From: Ruminococcus sp. JC304
GTDB taxonomy: Bacteria > Bacillota > Clostridia > Lachnospirales > Lachnospiraceae
Reading direction: 5' to 3'
Length of the DNA: 47,124 nucleotides
NCBI GenBank assembly: GCA_000285855.2
Contig: HE978651.1
Coordinates: forward strand, 1,451,591-1,498,714
In this document: one piece after another, positions 19,441 to 27,570 of the stretch
How the letters are laid out: the number at the start of each line of letters is the position of its first letter
Position numbering within the stretch: the stretch's first letter is position 1
The notes under the pieces: generated by a model
Told to the model about the DNA's origin: nothing
What the model saw: the letters and a program-made list of their open reading frames with translations, nothing else
Database searches by the model: none
Translations under genes and position numbers: made by a program

Positions 19441-19865
19441 CCTAAGAATAAAAGTTATCGACCTAAACCAGCACGTAAAGTGGAAATACCAAAAGAGAAT
19501 GGTAAGACCAGACCTCTTAGTATCTATTCATATGAAGATAAACTGGTCCAGGATGCACTTAGGAAAGTTTTGGAATCTGTCTTCGAGCCCCATTTCTACA
19601 ACAATATGTGCGGCTTCAGACCAAACCGCAACTGCCATGGAGCTATAAGACTGCTAAATGACATGATTGAAGGACATAAGACGAATTATGATTATTCCGG
19701 GGCTTTCTGAGCCACCTGTCCGGACTTTGAGAGCCATCATTCCGGAGAATGAGAGCCATATATTCCGGTAATTCAGAGCCACTTTATTGGGCTCTATTAT
19801 ATACATTCCTTTATACTGTAAATACACACCTTTGGTGTGAATACAGATAAAGGAGGTCGTAAATT

Positions 19866-21410
19866 ATGACCAAGTATCGTGAAATCCTACGCTTGAAAAG
19901 CTTAGGATTCAGCGAGAGGAACATCGCACAAAGTTGCGGTGTATCCAGAAACACAGTCGCCAAGGTTCTGAAAAAAGCAGCGGAAATCAATCTTTCATGG
20001 CCGCTGGATTTTGACATGATCGACAGTGCACTAGAGGAGCTGATGTTTTCTAAAGATAAGTCGGCGACGAATAAACGTATGCCAAACTTTGACTACATCC
20101 GTAAAGAACTTCTGCGGAACGGCGTAAACAAAAAGCTTCTCTGGGTAGAATACTGTGAGGAGTGTCGCATGAGCAGCGAAGAGCCTCTAATGTATTCTCA
20201 GTTCTGCTACTACATCCAGAAGGATGAAGAAAAACGTAGGGCTACCATGCATATCCCTAGAAAACCAGGTGAACAGATTGAGGTTGATTGGGCCGGTGAT
20301 CCTGCCCACATCATTGATCCGGACACCGGAGAAATAACAGATGCATGGATATTTGTAGGTGTATTAACTTACAGTCAGTATGCTTTTGTAAAAGCATATA
20401 TGAATGAGAAAACCGACAACTGGATCAAAGCTCATGTTCAGATGTTTGATTTCTTTGGCGGTGTCACACCTATGCTCGTTTCTGATAACTGTACAACTGC
20501 AGTGAATCATAAAAAGAGTGACTGGTACAACACCGCCTTAAACACAACTTATCATGAGATGGCAGAACATTACAATCTTGCCATTCTTCCGGCCAGAGTC
20601 CGGAAACCCAAAGATAAACCGAATGTAGAGGGATCCGTAGGAAAGATATCCACATGGATAACAGCAGCCCTTCGCAATGAGCAGTTTTTCTCTCTTGCAG
20701 AATTGAATGCTTCAATCCGTGAAAAACTGGATGCCTACAACGCCCGTAAATTCCAGAAAAAGGAATGTAGCAGACTCAGTTTATTTCTTGGGGAAGAAAT
20801 GCCATTACTGGCTCCGTTGCCTGCTACACCTTTTGAACTGGCTGAGCGGAAACAAGCCACCGTCCAGTTTAACTATCACATCGCAGTAGACAGAATGTTC
20901 TACTCCGTGCCTTATCAGTATATCAAAAATAAGGTGGATGTGCGTATAACAGATACAACAATTGAAATATTTTATAATCACAATCGTATTGCCTCTCACA
21001 GACGACTCTATGGAAGAAGCGGTCAGTATTCTACAGTGACAGAACATATGCCACAGGAACACCAGAAATATCTGGAATGGAACGGTGACCGGTTCCGTAA
21101 GTGGGCTGATTCGATTGGAATTAACACAAGCAAGGTTGTCGATGCAATACTTACCTCCGGCAGGATTGAACAGCAATCCTACAGAAGCTGCATGGGATTA
21201 CTGAAACTGGCAGAAAAATATTCGCCAGGAAAACTGGAGCAGATCTGTGCTAAGGCACTTTCTTATTCCGGTAAACCCAGCTATAAAAGTATCAAAAATC
21301 TATTGGCTGCTGAGAAGAATGTACCTAGTACTGAACCAGAAGCATCTCAAGCAGAAAAACCACACGGCATAACCAGAGGGTCCAGATACTATGGAGGTAA
21401 ACAATCATGA
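19866..21410 (+). CDS. istA: IS21 family transposase IstA (element A)
   Basis: Intact DDE transposase of 514 aa. N-terminal helix-turn-helix (RLKSLGFSERNIAQSCGVSR), then the rve catalytic core with Asp in EVDWAGDP, Asp in LVSDNC and Glu in KPNVEGSVG. The C-terminal Mu-type region starts at FNYHIAVDRMFYSVPYQYI. AAAGGAGG precedes ATG 19866. Its stop overlaps the start of istB (ATGA), the usual coupling. About 65-70 percent identical by eye to the IstA of element B, so the two are related but distinct elements, not a recent duplication. Confidence 0.95.
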   Translation: MTKYREILRLKSLGFSERNIAQSCGVSRNTVAKVLKKAAEINLSWPLDFDMIDSALEELMFSKDKSATNKRMPNFDYIRKELLRNGVNKKLLWVEYCEECRMSSEEPLMYSQFCYYIQKDEEKRRATMHIPRKPGEQIEVDWAGDPAHIIDPDTGEITDAWIFVGVLTYSQYAFVKAYMNEKTDNWIKAHVQMFDFFGGVTPMLVSDNCTTAVNHKKSDWYNTALNTTYHEMAEHYNLAILPARVRKPKDKPNVEGSVGKISTWITAALRNEQFFSLAELNASIREKLDAYNARKFQKKECSRLSLFLGEEMPLLAPLPATPFELAERKQATVQFNYHIAVDRMFYSVPYQYIKNKVDVRITDTTIEIFYNHNRIASHRRLYGRSGQYSTVTEHMPQEHQKYLEWNGDRFRKWADSIGINTSKVVDAILTSGRIEQQSYRSCMGLLKLAEKYSPGKLEQICAKALSYSGKPSYKSIKNLLAAEKNVPSTEPEASQAEKPHGITRGSRYYGGKQS

Positions 21411-21801
21411 CAAATCAAAGTACAATCGATAAACTTATTGAAATGCGTCTGACTGCTATGGCGGATGCATTCCGCATCCAGATGGATGATCCTACAATAA
21501 AAGAAGTACCGTTCGAGGATCGGTTCGGTATGCTTGTTGATGTCGAATACAGCAACCGTAAAAACAATCGTCTGAAAAGGCTGATCCGCCAGGCTGAACT
21601 TGAGCAGCCAGATGCGAGCATTGCAGCAATTGATTATCATTTGAATAATCCGGTGCCCGTGTCCCTGCTGTCCGGTGACAGGAAACCGCAAATCCGTTTT
21701 TTAGGAAACCACCATTCCGGTAGTGGAAACCTTTATCATAAATCCTTTAGAATGTAATCATGCACCAGCTGGTGTAAATTCATTCAAAGGAGGTCATGAC
21801 C

Positions 21802-23340
21802 ATGACCAAGTATCGAGAGATTCTCAGGCTAAAAAGTCTGGGACTCAGTCAGCAGAGCATTGCCGACAGCTGCAATGTCTCCAAGAAAACGGTTAATCGC
21901 GTTTTGAAGCGTGCAAAGGAATTAAATATTTCCTGGCCGCTTGATAAAAGCGATACCGATGCTGTTCTTGCAGAAATGTTTTTTCCTTCTGCAAAGCAAG
22001 TCAGATCCAATAAACGGATGCCTGACTACGATTATGTCCACAAAGAATTACTCCGTAACGGAGTCAGTAAGAAACTCTTGTGGACAGAATACATGGAGGA
22101 TTGTCATGCAAATGGCGAAAAACCACTTATGTATTCCCAGTTCTGCTATCACATCCAGCAGGATGAGCAGAAACGACGTGCTACCATGCATATCAACCGG
22201 AAACCTGGTGAGCAGGTTGAGGTCGATTGGGCAGGAGATCCTGCAACAATCATTGATCCGGATACCGGTGAGATCACCAAAGCCTATTTATTTGTCGGCG
22301 TGATGACTTATAGTCAGTACGCATATGTGGAAGCATTTCTGGATATGAAGCAGAAATCATGGATTAATGCCCATGTTCATATGTACGAATATTTTGGTGG
22401 TGTTGCCAGAATTCTCGTACCGGATAACTGTAAAACAGCAGTTGTCCACAATGGTGGCTTTAAAGACCAGCAGGTCAATGAAACTTATCAGGAAATGGCC
22501 GAATACTACGGCACCGCTATTATCCCGGCGCGTGTCAGGGCTCCAAAAGATAAGCCGAATGCTGAGGGGACAGTAGGAAATATTTCTACTTGGATCACAG
22601 CAGCTCTTCGGAATGAACAGTTCTTCTCCCTTGCCGAATTGAATCTGGCAATCAGAGATAAGCTGGAACTGTTCAACCAAAGGCTCTTTCAGAAGAAAGA
22701 GGGTAGTCGGCGAAGCTTATTTCTTGGGGAAGAAAAACCATTGCTGGCACCATTACCTGCTACCCGTTTTGAACTGAGTGACTGGAAAGCAGCCACTGTC
22801 CAGTTCAATTATCACATATCTGTGGACGGAATGCTATACTCCGTTCCGTACGAATACATTAAAAAGAAAGTTGATATAAGGGTAACAGACACCACGATTG
22901 AAATTTTCTACAACCATAACCGCATTGCTTCCCATCGTCGTCTAAAAGGACGCCCCGGGCAGTACAGCACCATTACTGAACATATGCCGGCAGACCACCA
23001 GAAGTATCTGGAATGGAACGGTGACCGCTTCCGTAAATGGGCTGAGCGGATTGGCATAAATACTTACACTGCAGTCAATGCAATATTGACCTCCAAAAGT
23101 GTGGAACAACAAACCTACCGAAGCTGTATGGGGCTTCTTAAGCTTGCTGAGAAGTACTCAGATGCGTTACTGGAAGCTGCCTGTAAAAAGGCATTATCCT
23201 ATACAGCATCACCCAGTTACAAGAGTATTAAAAACCTACTTGTAACCGGTTCAGAAAAACTGGCATCGGAAGCAATCGATACCAAGACCACACATAAAGC
23301 ACATGGCATCACACGAGGTGCCGATTACTATCGGAGGTAA
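21802..23340 (+). CDS. istA: IS21 family transposase IstA (element B)
   Basis: Intact 512-aa DDE transposase. HTH region RLKSLGLSQQSIADSCNVSK, catalytic Asp in EVDWAGDP, Asp in LVPDNCKTAV, Glu in KPNAEGTVG. ATG 21802 is chosen over 21796 because it gives the same N-terminus (MTKYREILRLKSLG) as the other IstA and a 7-base spacing from AAAGGAGGTC. It is followed 6 bases later by istB. Confidence 0.95.
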   Translation: MTKYREILRLKSLGLSQQSIADSCNVSKKTVNRVLKRAKELNISWPLDKSDTDAVLAEMFFPSAKQVRSNKRMPDYDYVHKELLRNGVSKKLLWTEYMEDCHANGEKPLMYSQFCYHIQQDEQKRRATMHINRKPGEQVEVDWAGDPATIIDPDTGEITKAYLFVGVMTYSQYAYVEAFLDMKQKSWINAHVHMYEYFGGVARILVPDNCKTAVVHNGGFKDQQVNETYQEMAEYYGTAIIPARVRAPKDKPNAEGTVGNISTWITAALRNEQFFSLAELNLAIRDKLELFNQRLFQKKEGSRRSLFLGEEKPLLAPLPATRFELSDWKAATVQFNYHISVDGMLYSVPYEYIKKKVDIRVTDTTIEIFYNHNRIASHRRLKGRPGQYSTITEHMPADHQKYLEWNGDRFRKWAERIGINTYTAVNAILTSKSVEQQTYRSCMGLLKLAEKYSDALLEAACKKALSYTASPSYKSIKNLLVTGSEKLASEAIDTKTTHKAHGITRGADYYRR

Positions 23341-23346
23341 ACGCAT

Positions 23347-24123
23347 ATGACCAATCAGAGTACAATGGATAAGTTAATAGAAATGCGCCTTACCACAATG
23401 GCAGATGCATTCCGCAACCAACTCAATGACCCAAAATTCAAGGAGGTTCCCTTTGAAGATCAATTCGGTATGCTGGTGGATATCGAATACAGCAGTCGCA
23501 AAAACAACCGTCTCAAAAGACTGATCAAGAACGCCGGTTTCGATCAGCCGGAAGCGAATATCATGGATATCAACTATACTTCCGGACGCAAGCTAAACAA
23601 GGAACTGATTCGCAGACTTGCTACCTGCGAATATATATCTGAACATCGGAATCTTTTTATTACCGGTGCTACAGGCTGCGGTAAAACTTACATGGCCTGT
23701 GCCTTTGGCATGGAAGCCTGTAAGCAGTATTACAATACCAAATATATCCGTCTGCCTGATCTGCTTATTGATCTGGAGGTGGCACGGACAGATGGCAACT
23801 ACAAAAAGGTGATGGCTAAGTATGCCAATCCCGTTGTCCTGATTTTGGACGAATGGCTTCTATTGAAACCAACGGAATCTGAACAAAGAGATATCTTCGA
23901 ACTACTCCATCGGAGACGCAAGAAATCTTCAACGATTTTTTGCTCCCAGTATGAGTTCGAGGAATGGTACGACCAACTGGGTGGTGATGATAGTCCTCTG
24001 GCAGATGCAATCATTGACCGCATTGCTCATGACAGTTATCGTATCAACATTACAAGCATTGATGCCGAACATGATATCTCGATGCGAGAGGTTTATGGCT
24101 TGGACAAAACATTACGCGAGTAA
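23347..24123 (+). CDS. istB: IS21 helper ATPase IstB (element B)
   Basis: Intact 258-aa AAA+ ATPase that activates and targets IstA. Motifs: Walker A GATGCGKTYMACAF (about residue 108), Walker B LILDEWLLLK, sensor region TIFCSQYEFEEW, and the C-terminal DRIAHDSYRIN arginine-finger region. ATG 23347 follows an AGGTAAACGCAT leader. This is the only complete IstB in the window. Confidence 0.95.
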   Translation: MTNQSTMDKLIEMRLTTMADAFRNQLNDPKFKEVPFEDQFGMLVDIEYSSRKNNRLKRLIKNAGFDQPEANIMDINYTSGRKLNKELIRRLATCEYISEHRNLFITGATGCGKTYMACAFGMEACKQYYNTKYIRLPDLLIDLEVARTDGNYKKVMAKYANPVVLILDEWLLLKPTESEQRDIFELLHRRRKKSSTIFCSQYEFEEWYDQLGGDDSPLADAIIDRIAHDSYRINITSIDAEHDISMREVYGLDKTLRE

Positions 24124-25079
24124 ACTCGCATAAGCGGTTCCCGCTAGCCCGGACAGACGGTTTCCCGTCTGCCGGACTTGCGGTGTTACCGCACAAGAAT
24201 ATTCACATTCTGGACGAAAACTGAACAAAGCACTGATCAATCGTCTGGCAACCTGTGAATACATTACAGAATACCGGAACGTCTTTATTACTGGAGCAAC
24301 TGGAAGCGGTAAAACCTACATGGCCTGTGCCTTTGGCATGGAAGCATGCAAGCGCTATTACTCAGTACGGTATGTACGACTTCCTGATCTATTATTGGAA
24401 TTACAGGCTGCCAGGGACAATGGAACTTTCTCGACTACCCTGAAGAAATACACCAAGCCAATAGTACTGATTATTGATGAGTGGCTGCTTCTTAAACTGA
24501 CAGAAGCTGAAGCCAGAAATCTTTTTGAACTGATACATAAAAGACGAAAAAAATCTTCAACGATCTTTTGTTCTCAGTTCCGTGAAAGTGAATGGTACCA
24601 GCAAATCTGTGATGGTGAAAGTACTCTTGCTGATGCCATCATGGATCGTATATCGTATGATTCCTATAAGATCGATATTGAAAGTGTTGACCCATCTAAA
24701 GACCTCTCTATGAGAGAAGTATATGGACTGGATCCTGCAATGGCAAAGTAACTTAATAAATAAAATGGGGTGGCTCCGTTAGTCCGGACAGGTGGCTCCC
24801 GCCACACCGGACTGGCGGCTCTGCCGCACCGTAATATTCAAATTATATACTGGATGCCGATATAAAAGGCTTCTTCGATAATTTGAATCATGACTGGATA
24901 ATGAAATTTATTTCATCACGAATTACAGATAGCAGTGTGCTCCGACTGGTAGAAAAGATGCTCAAAGCAGGTATTCTTAAAAATAGAGAATTTTATGTTG
25001 ACGAATTCGGTGCCGGACAGGGAAGCGTATGTTCACCAATAATTGCGAACATATATATGCATTATGTTCTTATTACCTA

Positions 25080-25491
25080 TATCAATACTGGTAATCCAAC
25101 TGTTTTTGGGGATATGGTGTCTGGAAACAAAGGTTCTTTTTCAATAGATTTTGTAAATGAAGGTTTTGTGCTGCATCGACTTACTGCAAATATTGATATT
25201 GCAGTTTCTGATGTAGAAATAACATATGGTTCTGTGAAAATTGAGAAAATGGATTCTTATGAAAAATGCGTAGTGAAACTGGAGGATCATACATCAGAAG
25301 CAACTGCTACAATGAATTCGTTGAAGAAATTGATAGGACCAGTTAGCTATCGATTTGCGTATACAGACAATATCCGCAATGCAGTTGAAAATGATGTATT
25401 TGGATCACTTCCAGACGATTTGCTTTTAGATGAATTGGAAAGCTTACGAATTAATATACATTTCATACAGAAAAAGCTTTGCGATACTTGA
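25080..25491 (+). other. Unidentified coding fragment fused in frame to the RT remnant
   Basis: About 137 codons (from TYINTGNPTVFGDMV to HFIQKKLCDT) run on in the reverse-transcriptase frame but do not belong to it. The last part (SLPDDLLLDELESLRINIHF) looks like a helical C-terminus. I do not recognise the family. No start codon or ribosome-binding site is visible at the junction, so it is most likely the 3' end of another gene joined to the intron fragment by a deletion. It ends where the XRE remnant begins. Confidence 0.4.
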
Positions 25492-25494
25492 AAA

Positions 25495-25584
25495 AGCGGA
25501 GGCAGAGTACCCACCTTGATAGTACTAGAGAAATATGCCAATGCTCTTGGAAAACACATGGAAATAAAAATCTGTGATGACTGA
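25495..25584 (+). pseudogene. XRE regulator remnant (C-terminal 29 residues)
   Basis: Encodes SGGRVPTLIVLEKYANALGK and ends KICDD, nearly identical to the end of the intact XRE protein at 34751-35050. DNA similarity continues about 60 bases past the stop, so the two loci share one element. Confidence 0.75.
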
Positions 25585-25650
25585 CAGATTTTTATTTAAA
25601 GAATTATAAATGATAATATAAAGTATAACAACATCAAAGGAGGAATAACT

Positions 25651-25707
25651 ATTGCAAGAAAATTAAGAGTCTGGTTTCCGGGCGCAACCTACCATATTGT
25701 GCACAGA
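25651..25707 (+). pseudogene. RAYT / IS200-like Y1 transposase remnant (N-terminus)
   Basis: AAAGGAGG is followed by a frame reading ARKLRVWFPGATYHIVHRE, the typical start of REP-associated tyrosine transposases. The start codon is ATT instead of ATG and the frame ends within about 30 codons, so this is a dead 5' fragment. It sits 66 bases behind the XRE remnant, implying an XRE-RAYT gene pair in the parent element. Confidence 0.65.
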
Positions 25708-25748
25708 GAGGTCTGCCTTTGCACAGAAAGTTGTAAAAGGCAGACCTC
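25708..25748. repeat. Perfect 13-bp inverted repeat, possible terminator of amiF
   Basis: GAGGTCTGCCTTT and AAAGGCAGACCTC with a 15-base loop. It lies 30 bases past the amiF stop on the minus strand. No long U-run follows on either strand, so terminator function is only possible, not clear. Confidence 0.4.
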
Positions 25749-25777
25749 AATATGATTATAAGTTGAGTTTTACAGGC

Positions 25778-26845
25778 TTATTTTTTTGTATGATAGTTAA
25801 TTCCTTTATATTCATGGATTCCGTAGGGATCAGGTGAAGGCTCAGTGCCAAAACGTCCGCCTGTTGTAGGGTATCCATAAATTGTTCCGTCTTTGATATC
25901 CATATCGTCTTCCCATGGAAGATGATACTTTCCTTCAGCAAGGTCTTTAATATAGGTCAAGCCACTGTCAGATTCTCCGCCTGGTTTTGCAACATAACCA
26001 CGATGACCGAGATTATAAATATTATTTTCGAGACCCCATTCCTTTCTGGCCTGATCTGCAAGTTCCGGATGAATTTCGCCAGTAACGATTTCATATGGAT
26101 TTCTCTGTCCCTGGACAAGAACAGTTCCGTCGTAGTTTGTAATCTGTCCTTCGCCAAAGTAATAGAAAACTCCGTCATAACCTGCAAGATTAACTGAAAC
26201 AGTATACATAAGGTTCTGCCATGCATTGGAGCGGTTGGTAAGGATCCACTGATCATTAACCTGTGTGCTATAACCGGAAATACGGATATATACGTTGCAT
26301 CCCTTATAGGCAGCTTCCCTTGCAAGTTCCGGAATCATTCCATCGTGACAGATACATACTGCAAGTTTGGAACCTCCAGGTCCCTCACATACAGGCATTC
26401 CCAGATCACCGGGATACCACGGTTCAACAGGATTCCATGGGAAGAGTTTTCTATATTTCAGACAAATCTCACCGTCCGGATTTATAATGATTGCTGTGTT
26501 ATATGGATTTTTTGTCGGGTCCGGATTACGTTCCATAATAGAAAATACACCAAAGACCTTTTCTTCTTTACAAGCCTTTGCAAAAGCTTCGGTTTCAGCT
26601 CCGGGAATGTCACATAAAAATTCTTCCGTCAGCCACTTTGAAGTGTTCAGACCCTGGGTACTATATTCTGGAAATATGATCAGTTCAGCTCCAGGATAAC
26701 CTGCTTTTGTTGCATGTAAAGTACGAACAATTTCTTTTACTTGCTTGTCGATATCTGCACGTGAATTAATGATTGGTACAGGCATCTGAATTGCTGCTGC
26801 CAAAAATCCTTTGCTCGGTTTGTTAATACTTCCAATACTTCCCAT
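25778..26845 (-). CDS. amiF: Formamidase
   Basis: 355-aa member of the nitrilase/aliphatic amidase family, hydrolysing formamide to formate and ammonia in the cytoplasm. The sequence tracks Helicobacter AmiF almost residue by residue ([57 protein letters not shown]). Catalytic Glu60 (IIFPEYSTQ), the Lys of KYRKLFPWN and the Cys of VCICHDGM are present. ATG 26845 has AGGAGG 8 bases upstream; a more upstream start (26911) would translate the leader hairpin and is rejected. It is alone on the minus strand, flanked by mobile remnants, with its own promoter and a terminator-like hairpin in the leader. Confidence 0.93.
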   Translation of the reverse strand: MGSIGSINKPSKGFLAAAIQMPVPIINSRADIDKQVKEIVRTLHATKAGYPGAELIIFPEYSTQGLNTSKWLTEEFLCDIPGAETEAFAKACKEEKVFGVFSIMERNPDPTKNPYNTAIIINPDGEICLKYRKLFPWNPVEPWYPGDLGMPVCEGPGGSKLAVCICHDGMIPELAREAAYKGCNVYIRISGYSTQVNDQWILTNRSNAWQNLMYTVSVNLAGYDGVFYYFGEGQITNYDGTVLVQGQRNPYEIVTGEIHPELADQARKEWGLENNIYNLGHRGYVAKPGGESDSGLTYIKDLAEGKYHLPWEDDMDIKDGTIYGYPTTGGRFGTEPSPDPYGIHEYKGINYHTKK

Positions 26846-26911
26846 AATAATTCCTCCTATGATATATTTTTTATCAGAGACGGATATGATCAGAATGATT
26901 ATCTGTTGCAT

Positions 26912-26945
26912 AAAAAAACGTCACATGGGAAACCCCACGTGACGT
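26912..26945 (-). terminator. Terminator-like hairpin in the amiF leader (attenuator candidate)
   Basis: Read on the minus strand: ACGTCACGTGGG, loop GTTT, CCCATGTGACGT (12 pairs, one G-U), then seven T. It starts only about 15 bases after the predicted transcription start and lies about 70 bases ahead of amiF. Confidence 0.7.
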
Positions 26946-26966
26946 CTTTGTCTTTGATTGCTTTTG

Positions 26967-26994
26967 ATTATATACTTTTTTTTTAAAATGTCAA
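26967..26994 (-). promoter_or_regulatory. Promoter of amiF
   Basis: Consensus TTGACA (26994-26989), 16-base spacer, consensus TATAAT (26972-26967) on the minus strand. The start point is expected near 26960. Confidence 0.8.
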
Positions 26995-27015
26995 CATATT
27001 TTTTGCAAGCACCTG

Positions 27016-27035
27016 TTTACAATATAAATTGTAAA
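27016..27035. promoter_or_regulatory. Operator-like inverted repeat TTTACAAT-N4-ATTGTAAA
   Basis: Perfect 8-bp arms, between the amiF promoter and the small gene at 27110. TTTACA (27016-27021) with TATAAG (27037-27042) could be a weak plus-strand promoter overlapping it. Confidence 0.4.
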
Positions 27036-27067
27036 ATATAAGAGTATTAAGAAATGGGCGTTTTTAA

Positions 27068-27087
27068 TAGTCCATATGTATGGACTA
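27068..27087. promoter_or_regulatory. Palindrome TAGTCCATA-TG-TATGGACTA
   Basis: Perfect 9-bp arms 22 bases upstream of the small gene; a possible operator or RNA hairpin. Confidence 0.45.
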
Positions 27088-27109
27088 CAAGAAAGGATAG
27101 GCGAAAAAA

Positions 27110-27235
27110 ATGAGACTAAAAATAAAAGGATATGGAACAATTCAAGCTTCTAAAGATATGTTAAATATTTTAAGTACAGCATTTGACCACGCAAGCGAAT
27201 TAGAGATGCAAAATAACCGTATTATTTTGCAATAA
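27110..27235 (+). CDS. Small protein of unknown function (41 aa)
   Basis: ATG 27110 to TAA 27235 encodes MRLKIKGYGTIQASKDMLNI, then an amphipathic stretch to RIILQ. GAAAGGATAGGCG upstream offers a plausible though not ideal ribosome-binding site. The predicted fold is a short strand followed by a helix. No family is recognised. It sits between amiF and the STAND gene, behind a 9-bp palindrome. It could be a regulator or small antitoxin-like protein, or a fortuitous frame. Confidence 0.4.
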   Translation: MRLKIKGYGTIQASKDMLNILSTAFDHASELEMQNNRIILQ

Positions 27236-27240
27236 AAAAG

Positions 27241-27558
27241 AAACTCCTTAACTTCCAAAAATGAATAGGCCCTAATGAAAATATAATTTTAAAAACAGCC
27301 CGTATTTATTGTAAACTTCCGAAAAAAATATTAAATTACACTACGCCTTGTTTTGAAGTACTTACTATTTTCCTTTCACAAAGGGAAGCAGTATGATATC
27401 CTATATATATCATAAGAATTTTAAGCTTGCTTGTATCAGGAGGAGTGCAAGCTCCTTCTGATAAACTGCGGAGCAGTTATTCGGTTATGAGCAAGTAGCG
27501 AAGCGGATTGCGAATATCTGCTTGACTTCAAGATGTATAGATAATTTATTGCTCTCAA
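27241..27558 (+). other. Non-coding leader of the STAND gene, rich in inverted repeats
   Basis: No gene seen. From 27430 nested stems are visible: an outer CTTGCT/AGCAAG enclosing TATCAG-AGGAG/CTCCT-TCTGATA and AACTGC-GGA-GCAGTT, then a CAAGTAG/CTGCTTG stem at about 27490-27522. A further CCTTT-CAC-AAAGG hairpin lies near 27375. This could be a structured 5' UTR or the end of a decayed mobile element. Confidence 0.45.
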
Positions 27559-27570
27559 ATGAGGTATCAA

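Larger units (their letters stand above)
21642..24215 (+). mobile_element. IS21-family element B, inserted in istB of element A
   Basis: 2574 bp, with terminal inverted repeats TGAATAATCCGGTGC (left) and TGAATATTCTTGTGC (right, reverse complement) and a 4-bp target duplication CATT at 21638-21641 and 24216-24219. Removing it restores the outer istB reading frame. Sub-terminal repeats with CCGGACAG and CTGCCGGAC are seen at the right end. Both genes inside are intact, so this is the complete copy. Confidence 0.92.
21407..24751 (+). pseudogene. istB: IS21 helper ATPase IstB (element A), split by element B
   Basis: Codons 1 to about 78 lie at 21407-21641 (MTNQSTIDKLIEMRLTAMAD to AIDYH), the rest at 24220-24751 (SGRKLNKALINRLATC to DPAMAK). 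Joining the flanks of element B at one CATT copy restores an uninterrupted frame. The second part holds Walker A GATGSGKTYMACAF and Walker B VLIIDEWLLLK. The gene cannot make full-length IstB as it stands, so element A would need the IstB of element B to move. Confidence 0.9.
19689..24840 (+). mobile_element. IS21-family element A (outer), carrying a nested IS21 element
   Basis: Imperfect terminal inverted repeats TGATTATTCCGGGGC (left) and TGAATATTACGGTGC (reverse complement of the right end), with further sub-terminal GTCCGGAC-containing repeats at both ends, as IS21 elements have. A 5-bp target duplication, AATTA, lies at 19684-19688 and 24841-24845. Without the nested element (2574 bp plus its 4-bp duplication) it is exactly 2574 bp. 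It inserted into the group II reverse-transcriptase gene. Confidence 0.88.
19441..25079 (+). pseudogene. Group II intron reverse transcriptase remnant, interrupted by IS21 elements
   Basis: Part 1 (19441-19688) reads YRPKPARKVEIPKENGKTRP, then SIYSYEDKLVQDALRKVLE and the RT motif FEPHFYNNMCGFRPNRNCHGA. Part 2 (24846-25079) continues ILDADIKGFFDNLNHDW and GAGQGSVCSPIIANIYMHYVL. Removing 19689-24840 and one AATTA copy joins KTNY to ILDADIKG in frame. The catalytic YADD motif, the maturase and any endonuclease domain are gone, since unrelated sequence takes over at about 25080. No intron RNA domains were recognised around it, so it is a dead fragment. Confidence 0.8.

Noticed and set aside
19441-25079. 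Retron or other defence-type reverse transcriptase
   Set aside because: The surviving motifs (IPKENGKTRPLSIY, FRPNR, GSVCSPIIANIYMHYVL) are those of group II intron RTs, and the gene is interrupted and truncated.
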